Shown here piece after piece: positions 8,892 to 17,362 of a stretch of 64,000 nt of DNA. The position numbers were made by a program, and so were the translations under genes. Source of the DNA: Halopseudomonas laoshanensis (GTDB lineage: Bacteria; Pseudomonadota; Gammaproteobacteria; Pseudomonadales; Pseudomonadaceae); NCBI RefSeq assembly GCF_008365385.1, contig NZ_QOVF01000001.1, positions 806,001 to 870,000 of the forward strand, read 5' to 3'. The notes under the pieces were generated by a model that did no database searches, was not told where the DNA came from, and was given only the letters and a program-made list of their open reading frames with translations. Within the stretch, counting starts at the first letter, position 1. The number at the start of each line of letters is the position of its first letter.

Positions 8892-9644
8892 TTAGTGACC
8901 CACAGCCGCCAGTGCCGCAGGTTGGTTCAAATGGCGCGCCGCAGCGACCACATCGCCAATCACCAGCACCGCGGGGCTTTGTAACTGGAAGGTCCCGGCT
9001 GCTTCGTAGAGGTCGGCTAGAGTGCACATGTGCTGACGCTGATCCGGCAGGCTGGCTCGCTCGATCATCGCTACGGGCGTGCTAGCAGGCATGCCACCGG
9101 CCAATAGCCCTTGCTGGATTTGCCCGAGCCGCGCCACGCCCATATAGATAACCAGGGTGGTGCCGCCCATCGCCAGGCCTTGCCAGTTCAGTTCGCTATC
9201 GTCCTGCGTATGTGCGGTCACCAGGGTGACGCCGCGGCTGGTACCACGCAACGTCAGCGGAATTCCGCATTGGGTTGCGCCAGTGAGGCCAGCCGTTATG
9301 CCATTGACGATTTCCGATTCAATCCCGCGCTCGGCTAACCATTGCGCTTCTTCACCGGCGCGGCCAAAAATGCATGGATCACCGCCTTTCAAGCGCACCA
9401 GCTTGCGGCCCTGGCGGGCGTAGCGCAGCATCAGACGGTTGATAAAATCCTGCGGTGTCGAGCGGCAGCCGCCGCGTTTGCCTACCCGCACCAACTGAGC
9501 CTGCGGGCAGTGCACCAGGATTGCCGGATTGACCAGGTCATCAACCATGACCACATCTGCTTGCCCAAGTACGCGTACAGCCTTGAGGGTCAGCAGTTCA
9601 GGATCGCCGGGGCCTGCGCCTACCAGGTGGACTAGCGCGCTCAT
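8892..9644 (-). CDS. cobA: Uroporphyrinogen-III C-methyltransferase (SUMT)
   Basis: 250 aa. It performs the two SAM-dependent methylations of uroporphyrinogen III to precorrin-2, the entry to siroheme. The N-terminal glycine-rich VHLVGAGPGDPELLTLKA, then VRVGKRGG and VRLKGGDPCIFGRAGEE, are the SUMT signatures. The start at 9644 places the usual first strand at residue 3; an in-frame start at 9713 would overlap nasC. It is the last gene of the nirBD-nasC-cobA cluster. Siroheme is the prosthetic group of NirB, which explains the linkage. The gap to nasC is 49 nt, so co-transcription is likely. Confidence 0.95.
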   Translation of the reverse strand: MSALVHLVGAGPGDPELLTLKAVRVLGQADVVMVDDLVNPAILVHCPQAQLVRVGKRGGCRSTPQDFINRLMLRYARQGRKLVRLKGGDPCIFGRAGEEAQWLAERGIESEIVNGITAGLTGATQCGIPLTLRGTSRGVTLVTAHTQDDSELNWQGLAMGGTTLVIYMGVARLGQIQQGLLAGGMPASTPVAMIERASLPDQRQHMCTLADLYEAAGTFQLQSPAVLVIGDVVAAARHLNQPAALAAVGH

Positions 9645-9693
9645 ATGGGTGTCTCCATTGGGTAGGATGTCGAGAAAGGGGCGAAGGTGAATC

Positions 9694-12393
9694 TCATACC
9701 GCGACCTTGGCACGGCTCAATAAGCCTTTTATTTCAGGCACACAGGAGCCGCATTCGGTGCCGCAGCCCAACTCGGACTTCAACCCGTTTAGATCCAGGC
9801 CGCGTTCGATCCCCGCTTGAATACGGCTCTGGCTGACGTTCATGCAGTTACAAAGGGTGCGGTTAACGGCTCCGGATTGTCCGCCTGGCGGCGTGCTGAT
9901 GGGCGCCAGAAACCAGCGCCGCAGTTCGGCATTGGTCTCGCCGCTTTGCCAGACCTGGCGCAACCAGTCGCGGGCGGCGGTTTCCCCGGTCAATCGAATC
10001 GCCGTGATGCGGCCTTGTTCGATCCTGACCCGCTTACCGATGGCCCGGCGTGGGTCGTCGTAGATCAGTACTGGGCCGCTGTGCAAGTCCAGCAGGCTAT
10101 CCAGCTTGGCCAGCCAATCGGCATCCGGTGCGTTACGGTGCGCGGCGCGGATCAGTAGAGCAGGGCGATCGCGCCCAGCCAAGCTAAAGCTGGCGAACGC
10201 CAGCTCTTCACAGTGTTCACGCAGCGCAGTGAAGCGCTGCTGCACATCGCCTTCCACCAGCACAAACAATTCCCAGGGAAAGACCACCGGCTTGACGTTG
10301 ATGCCAGCCTGTTTCAGCTCGGGCTGCTTGGACAGCGGATCAAATAGAGGCTGGGTCAGCACGTTAACGCCCAGGCCCTTGAGAAAGCGATTGCCCCAGT
10401 GCATCGGAATATAGGCCTGGCCGGGCCGAATCTGCTCATCCGCCAGCACCGGCAGGATCAGTTCACCGCGGCGGCTTTTGACCTGTACCAGTTGACCATC
10501 CACAAGGTGTCGGCTGCGCAGGTCATCCGGGTGCAGGCTGATCTGCGCCTGCTCGACATGGCCGAACAGCTGCGCTGCGGTGCCGGTACGGCTCATGCCA
10601 TGCCACTGATCACGCAGTCGCCCGGTGTTCAATGTCAGCGGAAAGCGCGCATCGCGCTGTTCCTTATGCGGCAGGTAGGACTCGGCGATAAAACGCGCGC
10701 GGCCGTCGTCGGTCGGAAACCGATTGTCTGCATACAGCCGTGCAGTGCCTTTCTGCTTGGACGCGTCGAACGGCCACTGCTGCGGGCCCAGTTCGTCGAT
10801 CAGCGCGTAGCTTAGCGAGCTGTAATCCAGATCCCGGCCCGCGGTCAGCCCGCGGTACTCATCGAACAACGCCTGCGGGCTGTCGAAGTCAAACAGGCTC
10901 GGCTGGCCTGGGCGCAATTGCGCTTCCAAACGCGTGGCCAGGTCGCAGACAATCGCCCAGTCCGGCCGCGCTTCGCCCGGGGCGGCAACAGCTGAGCGCA
11001 CACGGCTGATGCGGCGTTCGGAATTGGTCACGCTGCCGGCTTTTTCGCCCCAGCTGGCAGCGGGCAGCAGCAGGTCGGCGTAATGACAAGTTTCGGTGGT
11101 GGCAAAGGCTTCCTGCACCACCACAAAAGGGCAAGCGGCCAGCGCCTCGTGGATCAGAGTCTGATCCGGCATGGATTGCGCGGGATTGGTACAAGCAATC
11201 CACAGCGCTTTGATCTTGCCCTGGCGCACGCCCTCAAACAGCTCGACAGCACTCAAACCGACATTGCCCGGCAAACTGTCGACACCCCAATACTCGGCCA
11301 CTTCGTCGCGATGCGCGGCATTGGCGGTTTCGCGATGGCCAGGCAACAGATTGGAGAGGCTGCCCGTCTCGCGGCCGCCCATGGCATTCGGCTGGCCAGT
11401 CAGTGAGAAGGGACCGCTACCGGGTTTGCCAATCTGCCCGGTCGCCAGATGCAGATTGATCAATGCGCTATTTTTCGCACTGCCGGCGCTGGACTGATTC
11501 AGGCCCATACACCACAGCGAGAGAAACGACGGCGCGGTGCCGATCATGCGTGCCACGCTCTGCAGATCATCCTGACGGATGCCGCAGATGCCAGAGACCA
11601 TCTCCGGCGTGTAGTCACGCACCAGAGTTTTCAGTTCATCAAACCCGCCGGTGTGCTCGTCGATAAAGCGCCGGTCGAGCCAGCCTTCCCACATCAGAAT
11701 ATGCAAAATGCCGTGGAACAGCGCCACATCGGTTCCGGGCTGCACGGCCAGGTGCATGTCGGCGATATCACAGGTATCGGTGCGCCGCGGGTCAACGACG
11801 ATGATCCGCATATCCGGCTTGTCTGCCTTGGCCTGCTCCAGGCGGCGGAACAGCACTGGATGCGCGTAGGCCATATTGCTGCCGACAATCAGCAGGCAAT
11901 CGCTTTGTTCGATGTCCTCATAGGAGCAGGGCGGCGCATCGGCGCCCAGGCTGCGCTTGTAACCAACTACCGCGCTGGACATGCACAGCCTTGAGTTACT
12001 GTCGATATTGTTAGTGGCCACTAACGCGCGGGCCAATTTGTTGAAGGCGTAATAGTCCTCGGTCAGCAACTGCCCGGAGATGTAGAACGCCACGCTGTCG
12101 GGGCCGTGCTCGGCAATGGTCTGGCCAAACACCTGCGCGGCATGGCCCATGGCGGTATCCCAGTCTGTGTGGCTACGTGCCAAACCTTTACCCAGACGTA
12201 ATTCGGGGTATAGCGCTCGCGCTGTGAGGTCGCCGGTAAGATGCAGGGTCGCGCCCTTGCTGCACAGCCGACCGTAGTTGGCCGGGTGCGCCGGGTCGCC
12301 CTTGACGCCGATAATGTGCTCATCATCGTGCTCGATCAGCACACCGCAGCCGACGCCGCAGTAGCAGCAGGTGGAGGCGGTTGTTGTAGTCAT
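9694..12393 (-). CDS. nasC: Assimilatory nitrate reductase, catalytic subunit
   Basis: 899 aa molybdopterin oxidoreductase reducing nitrate to nitrite in the cytoplasm. An N-terminal [4Fe-4S] motif (CCYCGVGC...CSKG, residues about 9-50) precedes the Mo-bisMGD domains. The C-terminus carries a BFD-like [2Fe-2S] domain with CNCMNV and CGTECGSC (near residues 845-890), as in NADH-linked Nas enzymes. The ATG at 12393 is preferred over the GTG at 12399 because GGAGG lies 7 nt before the ATG but only 1 nt before the GTG. It follows nirD after a 229-bp gap holding a dispersed repeat, so readthrough or an own promoter is undecided. In P. aeruginosa this gene is called nasC. Confidence 0.95.
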   Translation of the reverse strand: MTTTTASTCCYCGVGCGVLIEHDDEHIIGVKGDPAHPANYGRLCSKGATLHLTGDLTARALYPELRLGKGLARSHTDWDTAMGHAAQVFGQTIAEHGPDSVAFYISGQLLTEDYYAFNKLARALVATNNIDSNSRLCMSSAVVGYKRSLGADAPPCSYEDIEQSDCLLIVGSNMAYAHPVLFRRLEQAKADKPDMRIIVVDPRRTDTCDIADMHLAVQPGTDVALFHGILHILMWEGWLDRRFIDEHTGGFDELKTLVRDYTPEMVSGICGIRQDDLQSVARMIGTAPSFLSLWCMGLNQSSAGSAKNSALINLHLATGQIGKPGSGPFSLTGQPNAMGGRETGSLSNLLPGHRETANAAHRDEVAEYWGVDSLPGNVGLSAVELFEGVRQGKIKALWIACTNPAQSMPDQTLIHEALAACPFVVVQEAFATTETCHYADLLLPAASWGEKAGSVTNSERRISRVRSAVAAPGEARPDWAIVCDLATRLEAQLRPGQPSLFDFDSPQALFDEYRGLTAGRDLDYSSLSYALIDELGPQQWPFDASKQKGTARLYADNRFPTDDGRARFIAESYLPHKEQRDARFPLTLNTGRLRDQWHGMSRTGTAAQLFGHVEQAQISLHPDDLRSRHLVDGQLVQVKSRRGELILPVLADEQIRPGQAYIPMHWGNRFLKGLGVNVLTQPLFDPLSKQPELKQAGINVKPVVFPWELFVLVEGDVQQRFTALREHCEELAFASFSLAGRDRPALLIRAAHRNAPDADWLAKLDSLLDLHSGPVLIYDDPRRAIGKRVRIEQGRITAIRLTGETAARDWLRQVWQSGETNAELRRWFLAPISTPPGGQSGAVNRTLCNCMNVSQSRIQAGIERGLDLNGLKSELGCGTECGSCVPEIKGLLSRAKVAV

Positions 12394-12485
12394 GAGCACA
12401 CCTCCAAATTCAAGTTACTGGTTACTTTGAAGATCTTCTTCGCGACTGAGAGCACTGATTGACTGCACGCAGCATCATAGCGACG

Positions 12486-12583
12486 TTGCCGACGTGCGGG
12501 GCTGGACCGTCGATGACCATGGATGGTCATCGCCGAGCGAACAGGGATGTGTTTACAGCGCGTCCAGCCCCGCACGTCGGCAA
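12486..12583 (+). repeat. Dispersed structured repeat, copy 1
   Basis: Perfect 22-bp terminal inverted repeats (12486-12507 and 12562-12583) enclose a core with its own hairpin (GATGACC / GGTCATC) and the conserved stretch ACAGGGATGTGTTTACAGCG. The core matches copy 2 at 42530-42628 (opposite strand), but the outer arms do not share sequence with copy 2 beyond the outermost TTGCCGAC-like and innermost GGAC bases. It sits between nirD and nasC, in the orientation opposite to these genes. Frames running through it are not considered genes. Confidence 0.8.
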
Positions 12584-12622
12584 TGGCGCCAACGCTCAAT
12601 CTCGTCTCAATCAGTGCACTCC

Positions 12623-12943
12623 TCACGCAGACACCTTGTCCAACACCAGCTGCACCCGCCCATTCTCAACCCGGGTCGGATAGCGATGCGTGCATCCCAC
12701 ATCCGGCGCTACGGCCTCGCCGTTCTCCAGTTGAATGGTCCAGTTATGCAGTGGGCAGGTAACCTGCTTGCCGAACACGATGCCCTGGGACAGCGGCCCG
12801 TTCTTGTGCGGGCAGCGATCGTCTACGGCAAATACATCATCATCGCTGGTGCGGAACACGGCGATATCACATTTGGCGCCGGTCACTACTCGCGAGCCAA
12901 GTGGGGGGATGTCTTCCAGTGCGCAGATATCCAGCCAGTTCAT
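12623..12943 (-). CDS. nirD: Nitrite reductase (NADH) small subunit
   Basis: 106 aa Rieske-fold protein, the small subunit of assimilatory NADH-nitrite reductase. The Rieske [2Fe-2S] ligands appear intact (CPHKNG and CPLHNW), unlike E. coli-type NirD proteins that have lost them, so a functional cluster is plausible. Its ATG overlaps the nirB stop by four bases (ATGA), indicating translational coupling. It partners NirB in the six-electron reduction of nitrite to ammonium. Confidence 0.95.
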   Translation of the reverse strand: MNWLDICALEDIPPLGSRVVTGAKCDIAVFRTSDDDVFAVDDRCPHKNGPLSQGIVFGKQVTCPLHNWTIQLENGEAVAPDVGCTHRYPTRVENGRVQLVLDKVSA

Positions 12944-15396
12944 AGGGCCACCTCGGCAACTTCCTTGACCGCAATGCGGCGGAATTCGTTTTTCAGCTCT
13001 TCCTTCTCGATGCGCTCTTTCCAGGGGTCCTGTTCGAACGAGAGGGAGAACAGCAGACGCTCATGCAAGGCCTTGCGACGGTCGTCATCTTCCAGCACAC
13101 GCTTCTTGATGTGCTCCAGACCAACGCGGTGCATGTAATGCACGGTGCGTTCCAGGTAGAAGGCCTCCTCACGGTAGAGCTGCAGGAACGCCAGGCTGTA
13201 TTCCATCACCTCGGCTTCAGTCTTGACCTTGACGAAGAACTCGCCAGCCTCTGTTTTGATGCCGCCGTTGCCGCCGATATACAGCTCCCAGCCGGAATCG
13301 ACACCGATAATGCCAATATCCTTGATGCCGGATTCTGCACAGTTGCGCGGGCAACCGGACACCGCCAGCTTGACCTTGTGTGGCGACCACATATTGAACA
13401 GCGCATGCTCCAGGTCGATGCCCATCTGCGTCGAATTCTGCGTGCCGAAGCGGCAGAACTCGCTGCCTACGCAGGTTTTCACTGTGCGGATGGATTTGCC
13501 ATAGGCGTGACCCGAGGGCATATCCAGATCCTTCCAGACCGCGGGCAGATCCTCTTTCTTGATGCCGAGCAGATCGATCCGCTGGCCGCCGGTGACCTTG
13601 ACCATGGGTACCTGGTATTTGTCGGCTACATCGGCAATCCGGCGCAGCTCCGCCGCATTGGTAATACCGCCCCACATGCGCGGAATAACCGAGTAGGTAC
13701 CGTCTTTCTGAATGTTGGCGTGAGCGCGCTCGTTGATAAAGCGCGACTGCGGATCGTCCTTGGCCTCGCCTGGCCAGGTGGAGATCAGGTAATAGTTCAG
13801 CGCCGGACGGCAGGTGGCGCAGCCGTTCGGCGTGCGCCATTCCATGAAGCGCATGGCATCGGGAATACTGATCAGGTGGTGCTCGCGAATCGCCTTGCGG
13901 ACCTGGCCGTGATTCAGATCGGTACAGCCACACACGGCTTTCTCGCTCTTGGGCTTCACATCAGCGGCGCCGCCAACGGTGTTGATCACGATCTGCTCGA
14001 CCAGACCGGTGCAGGAGCCACAGGAACTGGCAGCCTTGGTGTGCTTTTTCACGTCATCGACGCTGAACAGGCCGTGTTCCTGAATCGCCTTGACGATGGT
14101 GCCCTTGCACACGCCATTGCAGCCGCAGACTTCCATGTCATCGGGCATGTTGGTGGTCTTGCTCTGGCCCTGGTGGCCGGTATCACCGATGGCGTCTTCG
14201 CCAAACATCAGGTGGTCACGGATCTCGTGAATGTTCTGGCTGTCTTTGACCATGCGGAAGTACCAGCCGCCGTCGGCGGTGTCCCCGTAGAGGCAGGCGC
14301 CGACCAGAATGTTGTTCTTGATCACCAGTTTTTTGTACACGCCGCCGATGGGGTCGGAGAGGGTAATCACTTCGCTGTCGTCATCGCCCATAAACTCGCC
14401 TGCGGAGAACAGGTCGATGCCGGTAACCTTGAGTTTGGTCGAGGTGATCGAGCCTTCGTAGCGACCGTAACCGAGCATGGCCAGATGATTGGCGCAGACC
14501 TTGGCTTGTTCGAACAGTGGCGCGACCAGGCCATAGGCGATACCGCGGTGGCTGGCGCATTCGCCGATGGCGTAGATTTTTGGATCATAGGTTTGCAGTG
14601 TATCGCTGACCAGAATGCCGCGATTGCAAGCCAGGCCGGCGCTTTCCGCCAGATCAGTGTTCGGACGAATACCCGCAGCCATGACTACCAGGTCGGCGGG
14701 GATCTCACTGCCATCCTTGAAGCGCACGGCTTTGACCCGGCCCTTGCCATCATCCAGCAACTCGCTGGTGAACTGCGGCAGCAGGAATTTCAGTCCGCGC
14801 TCTTCCAGCGAACCTTGGAGCAAATCACCCGCGGTGCGATCCAACTGGCGTTCCAGCAGCCATTCACCGATATGCACGACGGTGACGTCCATGCCGCGCA
14901 TCTTCAACCCATTGGCTGCTTCCAGGCCTAGCAGGCCGCCGCCGATCACCACAGCGTGCTTGTGGGTCTTGGCAGTGTTCATCATCGTTTCGGTATCGGC
15001 GATGTCCCGGTAGCCGATCACGCCTTCCAGATCCTTGCCGGGGATCGGTAGAATGAAAGGGTTGGAGCCGGTAGCCATCAACAGCCGGTCGTATTCCGCT
15101 TCAGTACCGTCATCGGCATACACGCGGCAGGCCTTGCGGTCGATTTTGACCACCTTGCGGCCGGTGTGCAGCGTGATGTTGTTATCTGCATACCATTTCA
15201 GATCGTTGAGGATGATGTCCTCGAACGCCTGCTCACCGGCCAGCACCGGCGAGAGCAGAATGCGGTTGTAGTTGGGGTGCGGCTCGGCACCGAACACGGT
15301 TATGTCGTACATGTCAGGTGCGAGCTTGAGCAGTTCTTCCAGGGTACGTACCCCGGCCATGCCGTTGCCTACCATCACCAGTTTGAGCTTTTGCAT
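12940..15396 (-). CDS. nirB: Nitrite reductase (NADH) large subunit
   Basis: 818 aa. An N-terminal FAD/NADH oxidoreductase (VGNGMAGVRTLEELL; GGGLLGLEAANGL) is followed by two BFD-like [2Fe-2S] segments (CGCNGVCKGT...SCGSC; CGCTDLNHG...GCATC). The siroheme-[4Fe-4S] domain follows, with ligands in TCVGSEFC and GCPRNCAE. It reduces nitrite to ammonium in the cytoplasm using NADH. The start at 15396 gives the expected MQKLKLVMVGNG beginning and has GGAG 6 nt upstream. It is preceded by a 299-bp leader with a sigma-54 promoter, an NtrC site, ANTAR-type hairpins and a terminator, so expression should need nitrogen limitation plus nitrate/nitrite. Confidence 0.97.
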   Translation of the reverse strand: MQKLKLVMVGNGMAGVRTLEELLKLAPDMYDITVFGAEPHPNYNRILLSPVLAGEQAFEDIILNDLKWYADNNITLHTGRKVVKIDRKACRVYADDGTEAEYDRLLMATGSNPFILPIPGKDLEGVIGYRDIADTETMMNTAKTHKHAVVIGGGLLGLEAANGLKMRGMDVTVVHIGEWLLERQLDRTAGDLLQGSLEERGLKFLLPQFTSELLDDGKGRVKAVRFKDGSEIPADLVVMAAGIRPNTDLAESAGLACNRGILVSDTLQTYDPKIYAIGECASHRGIAYGLVAPLFEQAKVCANHLAMLGYGRYEGSITSTKLKVTGIDLFSAGEFMGDDDSEVITLSDPIGGVYKKLVIKNNILVGACLYGDTADGGWYFRMVKDSQNIHEIRDHLMFGEDAIGDTGHQGQSKTTNMPDDMEVCGCNGVCKGTIVKAIQEHGLFSVDDVKKHTKAASSCGSCTGLVEQIVINTVGGAADVKPKSEKAVCGCTDLNHGQVRKAIREHHLISIPDAMRFMEWRTPNGCATCRPALNYYLISTWPGEAKDDPQSRFINERAHANIQKDGTYSVIPRMWGGITNAAELRRIADVADKYQVPMVKVTGGQRIDLLGIKKEDLPAVWKDLDMPSGHAYGKSIRTVKTCVGSEFCRFGTQNSTQMGIDLEHALFNMWSPHKVKLAVSGCPRNCAESGIKDIGIIGVDSGWELYIGGNGGIKTEAGEFFVKVKTEAEVMEYSLAFLQLYREEAFYLERTVHYMHRVGLEHIKKRVLEDDDRRKALHERLLFSLSFEQDPWKERIEKEELKNEFRRIAVKEVAEVAL

Positions 15397-15424
15397 CTGT
15401 TGCTCCGTGTTGTTGAGCGCAAAA

Positions 15425-15464
15425 CAAAAAAGGCGTCCCACCGCTCTCGCGGTAGGACGCCTTT
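15425..15464 (-). terminator. Leader terminator (attenuator) of nirB
   Basis: On the minus strand the arms AAAGGCGTCC and GGACGCCTTT (15429-15464), extended by ACCGC / GCGGT, form a strong stem followed by a T-run. It lies inside the leader, 33 nt before the nirB ATG, so it must be read through for expression. Its 5' arm overlaps the second ANTAR-type hairpin. Confidence 0.85.
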
Positions 15465-15509
15465 GTCCGGTTCCTGATCAGTCAGGTAGTGCCCTGTCGC
15501 CGTTGACAG
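15455..15509 (-). promoter_or_regulatory. ANTAR-type dual hairpins in nirB leader (NasT target)
   Basis: Minus strand: P1 is CTGTC-AACGGC-GACAG (15494-15509) and P2 is GGAC-AAAGGC-GTCC (15455-15468). Both loops are six nucleotides with A at position 1 and G at position 4, the signature of RNA bound by ANTAR-domain antiterminators. P2 shares GGC-GTCC with the 5' arm of the terminator, so P2 and terminator are mutually exclusive. NasT, encoded at 18774-19349, is the expected binder. Confidence 0.8.
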
Positions 15510-15576
15510 TTGCACTTTATGTAAGGGTGTTGCACTTGCGTGGCTTGCTTGTATGAATATCTCTTGATTAGAACAA

Positions 15577-15592
15577 TGCACAGTACGTGCCA
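15577..15592 (-). promoter_or_regulatory. Sigma-54 promoter of nirBD
   Basis: Minus-strand TGGCACGTACTGTGCA has the invariant GG and GC with sigma-54 spacing and matches the -24 element TGGCACG fully. The expected transcript start is near 15566, giving a leader of about 170 nt. Confidence 0.8.
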
Positions 15593-15666
15593 GCTTCCAA
15601 CTAACTGATATACCTCGGGTTGCAGGGCGCTGAGTGAGATTTTACTGCACCCATATGAGGCGGTCG

Positions 15667-15681
15667 GCACCACCCTGGTGC
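15667..15681. promoter_or_regulatory. NtrC binding site upstream of nirB
   Basis: GCACCA-CCC-TGGTGC is a perfect palindrome matching the NtrC consensus (TGCACCA-N3-TGGTGCA core). It lies about 75 bp upstream of the sigma-54 -24 element, a usual distance for an enhancer site. A TGCACC half-site is at about 15645-15650. Confidence 0.75.
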
Positions 15682-15695
15682 GCTTATGCTATTAC

Positions 15696-17360
15696 TCAGT
15701 GCAGCAACATCACCAGCAACAGCAAATTCAAACCCAACGCACCCAGTGCAATGCCGCGCCATACCGCCAGCGGCGCGCGCTCCAATAGCGGGCGATGTGC
15801 CGGCACCAGAGCTGAGCGATCACCCCGTTCTAAGGCCAATAACCATTCTTCGGCGGTTTCGTAGCGCTTGTCGGGATCGGTCTCTAACGCCTTGAGTAGG
15901 CAGCGGTCAATCCAGGCAGGCAGATCCGGACGATAACGACTCGGTGGAGTCGGTTGGCCAAAGCGCGGATGCTGAAACGCTTCGATTTCGCCATAGGGGT
16001 AATGGCCGGTCAGCAGGTAATAGAGACTGACGCCCGCGCTGTACAGATCCTGCTGCGCTGAGGGCTCGGCCCCGGCAAACGCTTCCGGGGCGATATAGCT
16101 GGGCGTGCCGGGTAAGCCGCCTTGCCAGTCTGACAAGCCGGGGCAGAATGCCAGACCGAAATCGAGCAGGCGCAGCACGCCTTCATCGCCCATATGCAGG
16201 TTGCTTGGGGTTATATCCCTGTGCAGTATATTGCGCCGATGCAATAGTCCGACAGCACGCGCCAGGGCAGGTGCAAGGCTCTGGAATTGCGCCAGGCTGA
16301 GCAAGCCGGTGCTGCGCTTCTGTTGCTGCAGGGTCATGCCGGCATATTCGCGCATCACGTAGTACAGGTGCCGGCGGCTGCAATGCGCATGCAGCTCGGG
16401 CACATGCGTACCCGCTACCCGGCGCAAGAACCATTCCTCCAGTACCAACTGACGCTGCGCCTCAGGGTCATCCCTGAGCGCAGCGGGCAGAGTTTTCAAT
16501 AGCCAGTTCTGCTGGGTGGCGTCCTTGACGCGATACAGTACGGACTGGCGGGACTCGGCCAGGCGTTCGGTAACCAGCCAGCCTTCAAAATTCTGACCGT
16601 TCTTCAGTGGCGGAGGAACAGCACGTTCTTCCGCTGGCAGCAGCGCGTCGCTCAGGCTGGCTTGCGGCAGGTGATCAATGCAGACCAATAATGCGCTGGC
16701 GTTGTCCGGGCTGCCGGCCAGATGCGCTTGGCTGACCAGCTCATTGCAGCAGTTTGCCGGTTCATCCTCGCGGGTCAGGTACTGGTGCAGTAGCTGATCA
16801 TCCAGCTGCGCCCAGACGCCATCGCTGACCAGCAGAAAACGATCCCCGCTATGCAGCTCGCCCTCCAGGTAGTCCATCACCAGATGTTCATCCAGGCCCA
16901 TGGCGCGCTTGAGTACGTGCTGCATGCCGGGCTGCTCCCACACATGCTCCTGGGTCAGTTTGCGCAGCTGGCCATCGCGCAACAGGTAGACCCGGCAGTC
17001 GCCAATATGCGCCAGCGTATAGCGCTGCCCGCGCAGCACCAGCAGGCTCAGGGTGGTGAGCAACGGCTGCCCGCCGCCATTGCAGCGCAGCCAGCGATTG
17101 TGTGCGGTCAACAGCCGCTCCAGAGCCTGCGTCACGGTCCAGGTTTCGGGCGTCGAATAGTAATCCAGCGCCAACGCTTGCAAGGTTGCCCGGGCAGCCA
17201 GACCACCATCAGCACAGTGGCTGACGCCATCAGCCAGCGCCAGCAGATGGCCCTTGCTTGTAGCCAGGTGCGGGGCAGGCGTGACGATGCGTATTGCATC
17301 CTGGTTTTCTTCCCGCGGGCCACTGGCACTCGCTTCGGCGATGCGCAGTTCCAGGCTCAT
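15696..17360 (-). CDS. PP2C-like phosphatase fused to a Ser/Thr protein kinase
   Basis: 554 aa. Residues about 1-235 form a PP2C phosphatase-like domain (REENQDA, LADGVSHCADGG, IGDCRVY, LVSDGVW, DNASALLV metal-ligand patterns). Residues about 255-520 form a Hanks-type kinase with lysine in WLLKTL, catalytic loop HRDITPSNL and DFG. The glycine-rich loop looks degenerate. A C-terminal hydrophobic helix (about 530-552) anchors it in the membrane. Its ATG begins 2 nt after the transporter stop, so it is translationally coupled to it. This position between nitrate transporter and nirB is conserved in pseudomonads; its substrate is not known to me. Confidence 0.88.
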   Translation of the reverse strand: MSLELRIAEASASGPREENQDAIRIVTPAPHLATSKGHLLALADGVSHCADGGLAARATLQALALDYYSTPETWTVTQALERLLTAHNRWLRCNGGGQPLLTTLSLLVLRGQRYTLAHIGDCRVYLLRDGQLRKLTQEHVWEQPGMQHVLKRAMGLDEHLVMDYLEGELHSGDRFLLVSDGVWAQLDDQLLHQYLTREDEPANCCNELVSQAHLAGSPDNASALLVCIDHLPQASLSDALLPAEERAVPPPLKNGQNFEGWLVTERLAESRQSVLYRVKDATQQNWLLKTLPAALRDDPEAQRQLVLEEWFLRRVAGTHVPELHAHCSRRHLYYVMREYAGMTLQQQKRSTGLLSLAQFQSLAPALARAVGLLHRRNILHRDITPSNLHMGDEGVLRLLDFGLAFCPGLSDWQGGLPGTPSYIAPEAFAGAEPSAQQDLYSAGVSLYYLLTGHYPYGEIEAFQHPRFGQPTPPSRYRPDLPAWIDRCLLKALETDPDKRYETAEEWLLALERGDRSALVPAHRPLLERAPLAVWRGIALGALGLNLLLLVMLLH

Positions 17361-17362
17361 GA

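Noticed and set aside
12390..12683. Short open frames through repeat copy 1, and the N-terminal extension of rnfA through copy 2
   Set aside because: They share a HGHRRA-RDVF-like peptide only because the repeat core is shared. Starts, lengths and frames differ, and the structure is better explained as an RNA or DNA palindrome.
13063..14931. Long open frame (over 600 codons) on the plus strand opposite nirB
   Set aside because: It is antisense to a clearly conserved gene with all cofactor motifs. Its translation has no recognisable domain, and codon bias of GC-rich genes readily creates such frames. The same applies to the long frame opposite htpG (1859-3286).
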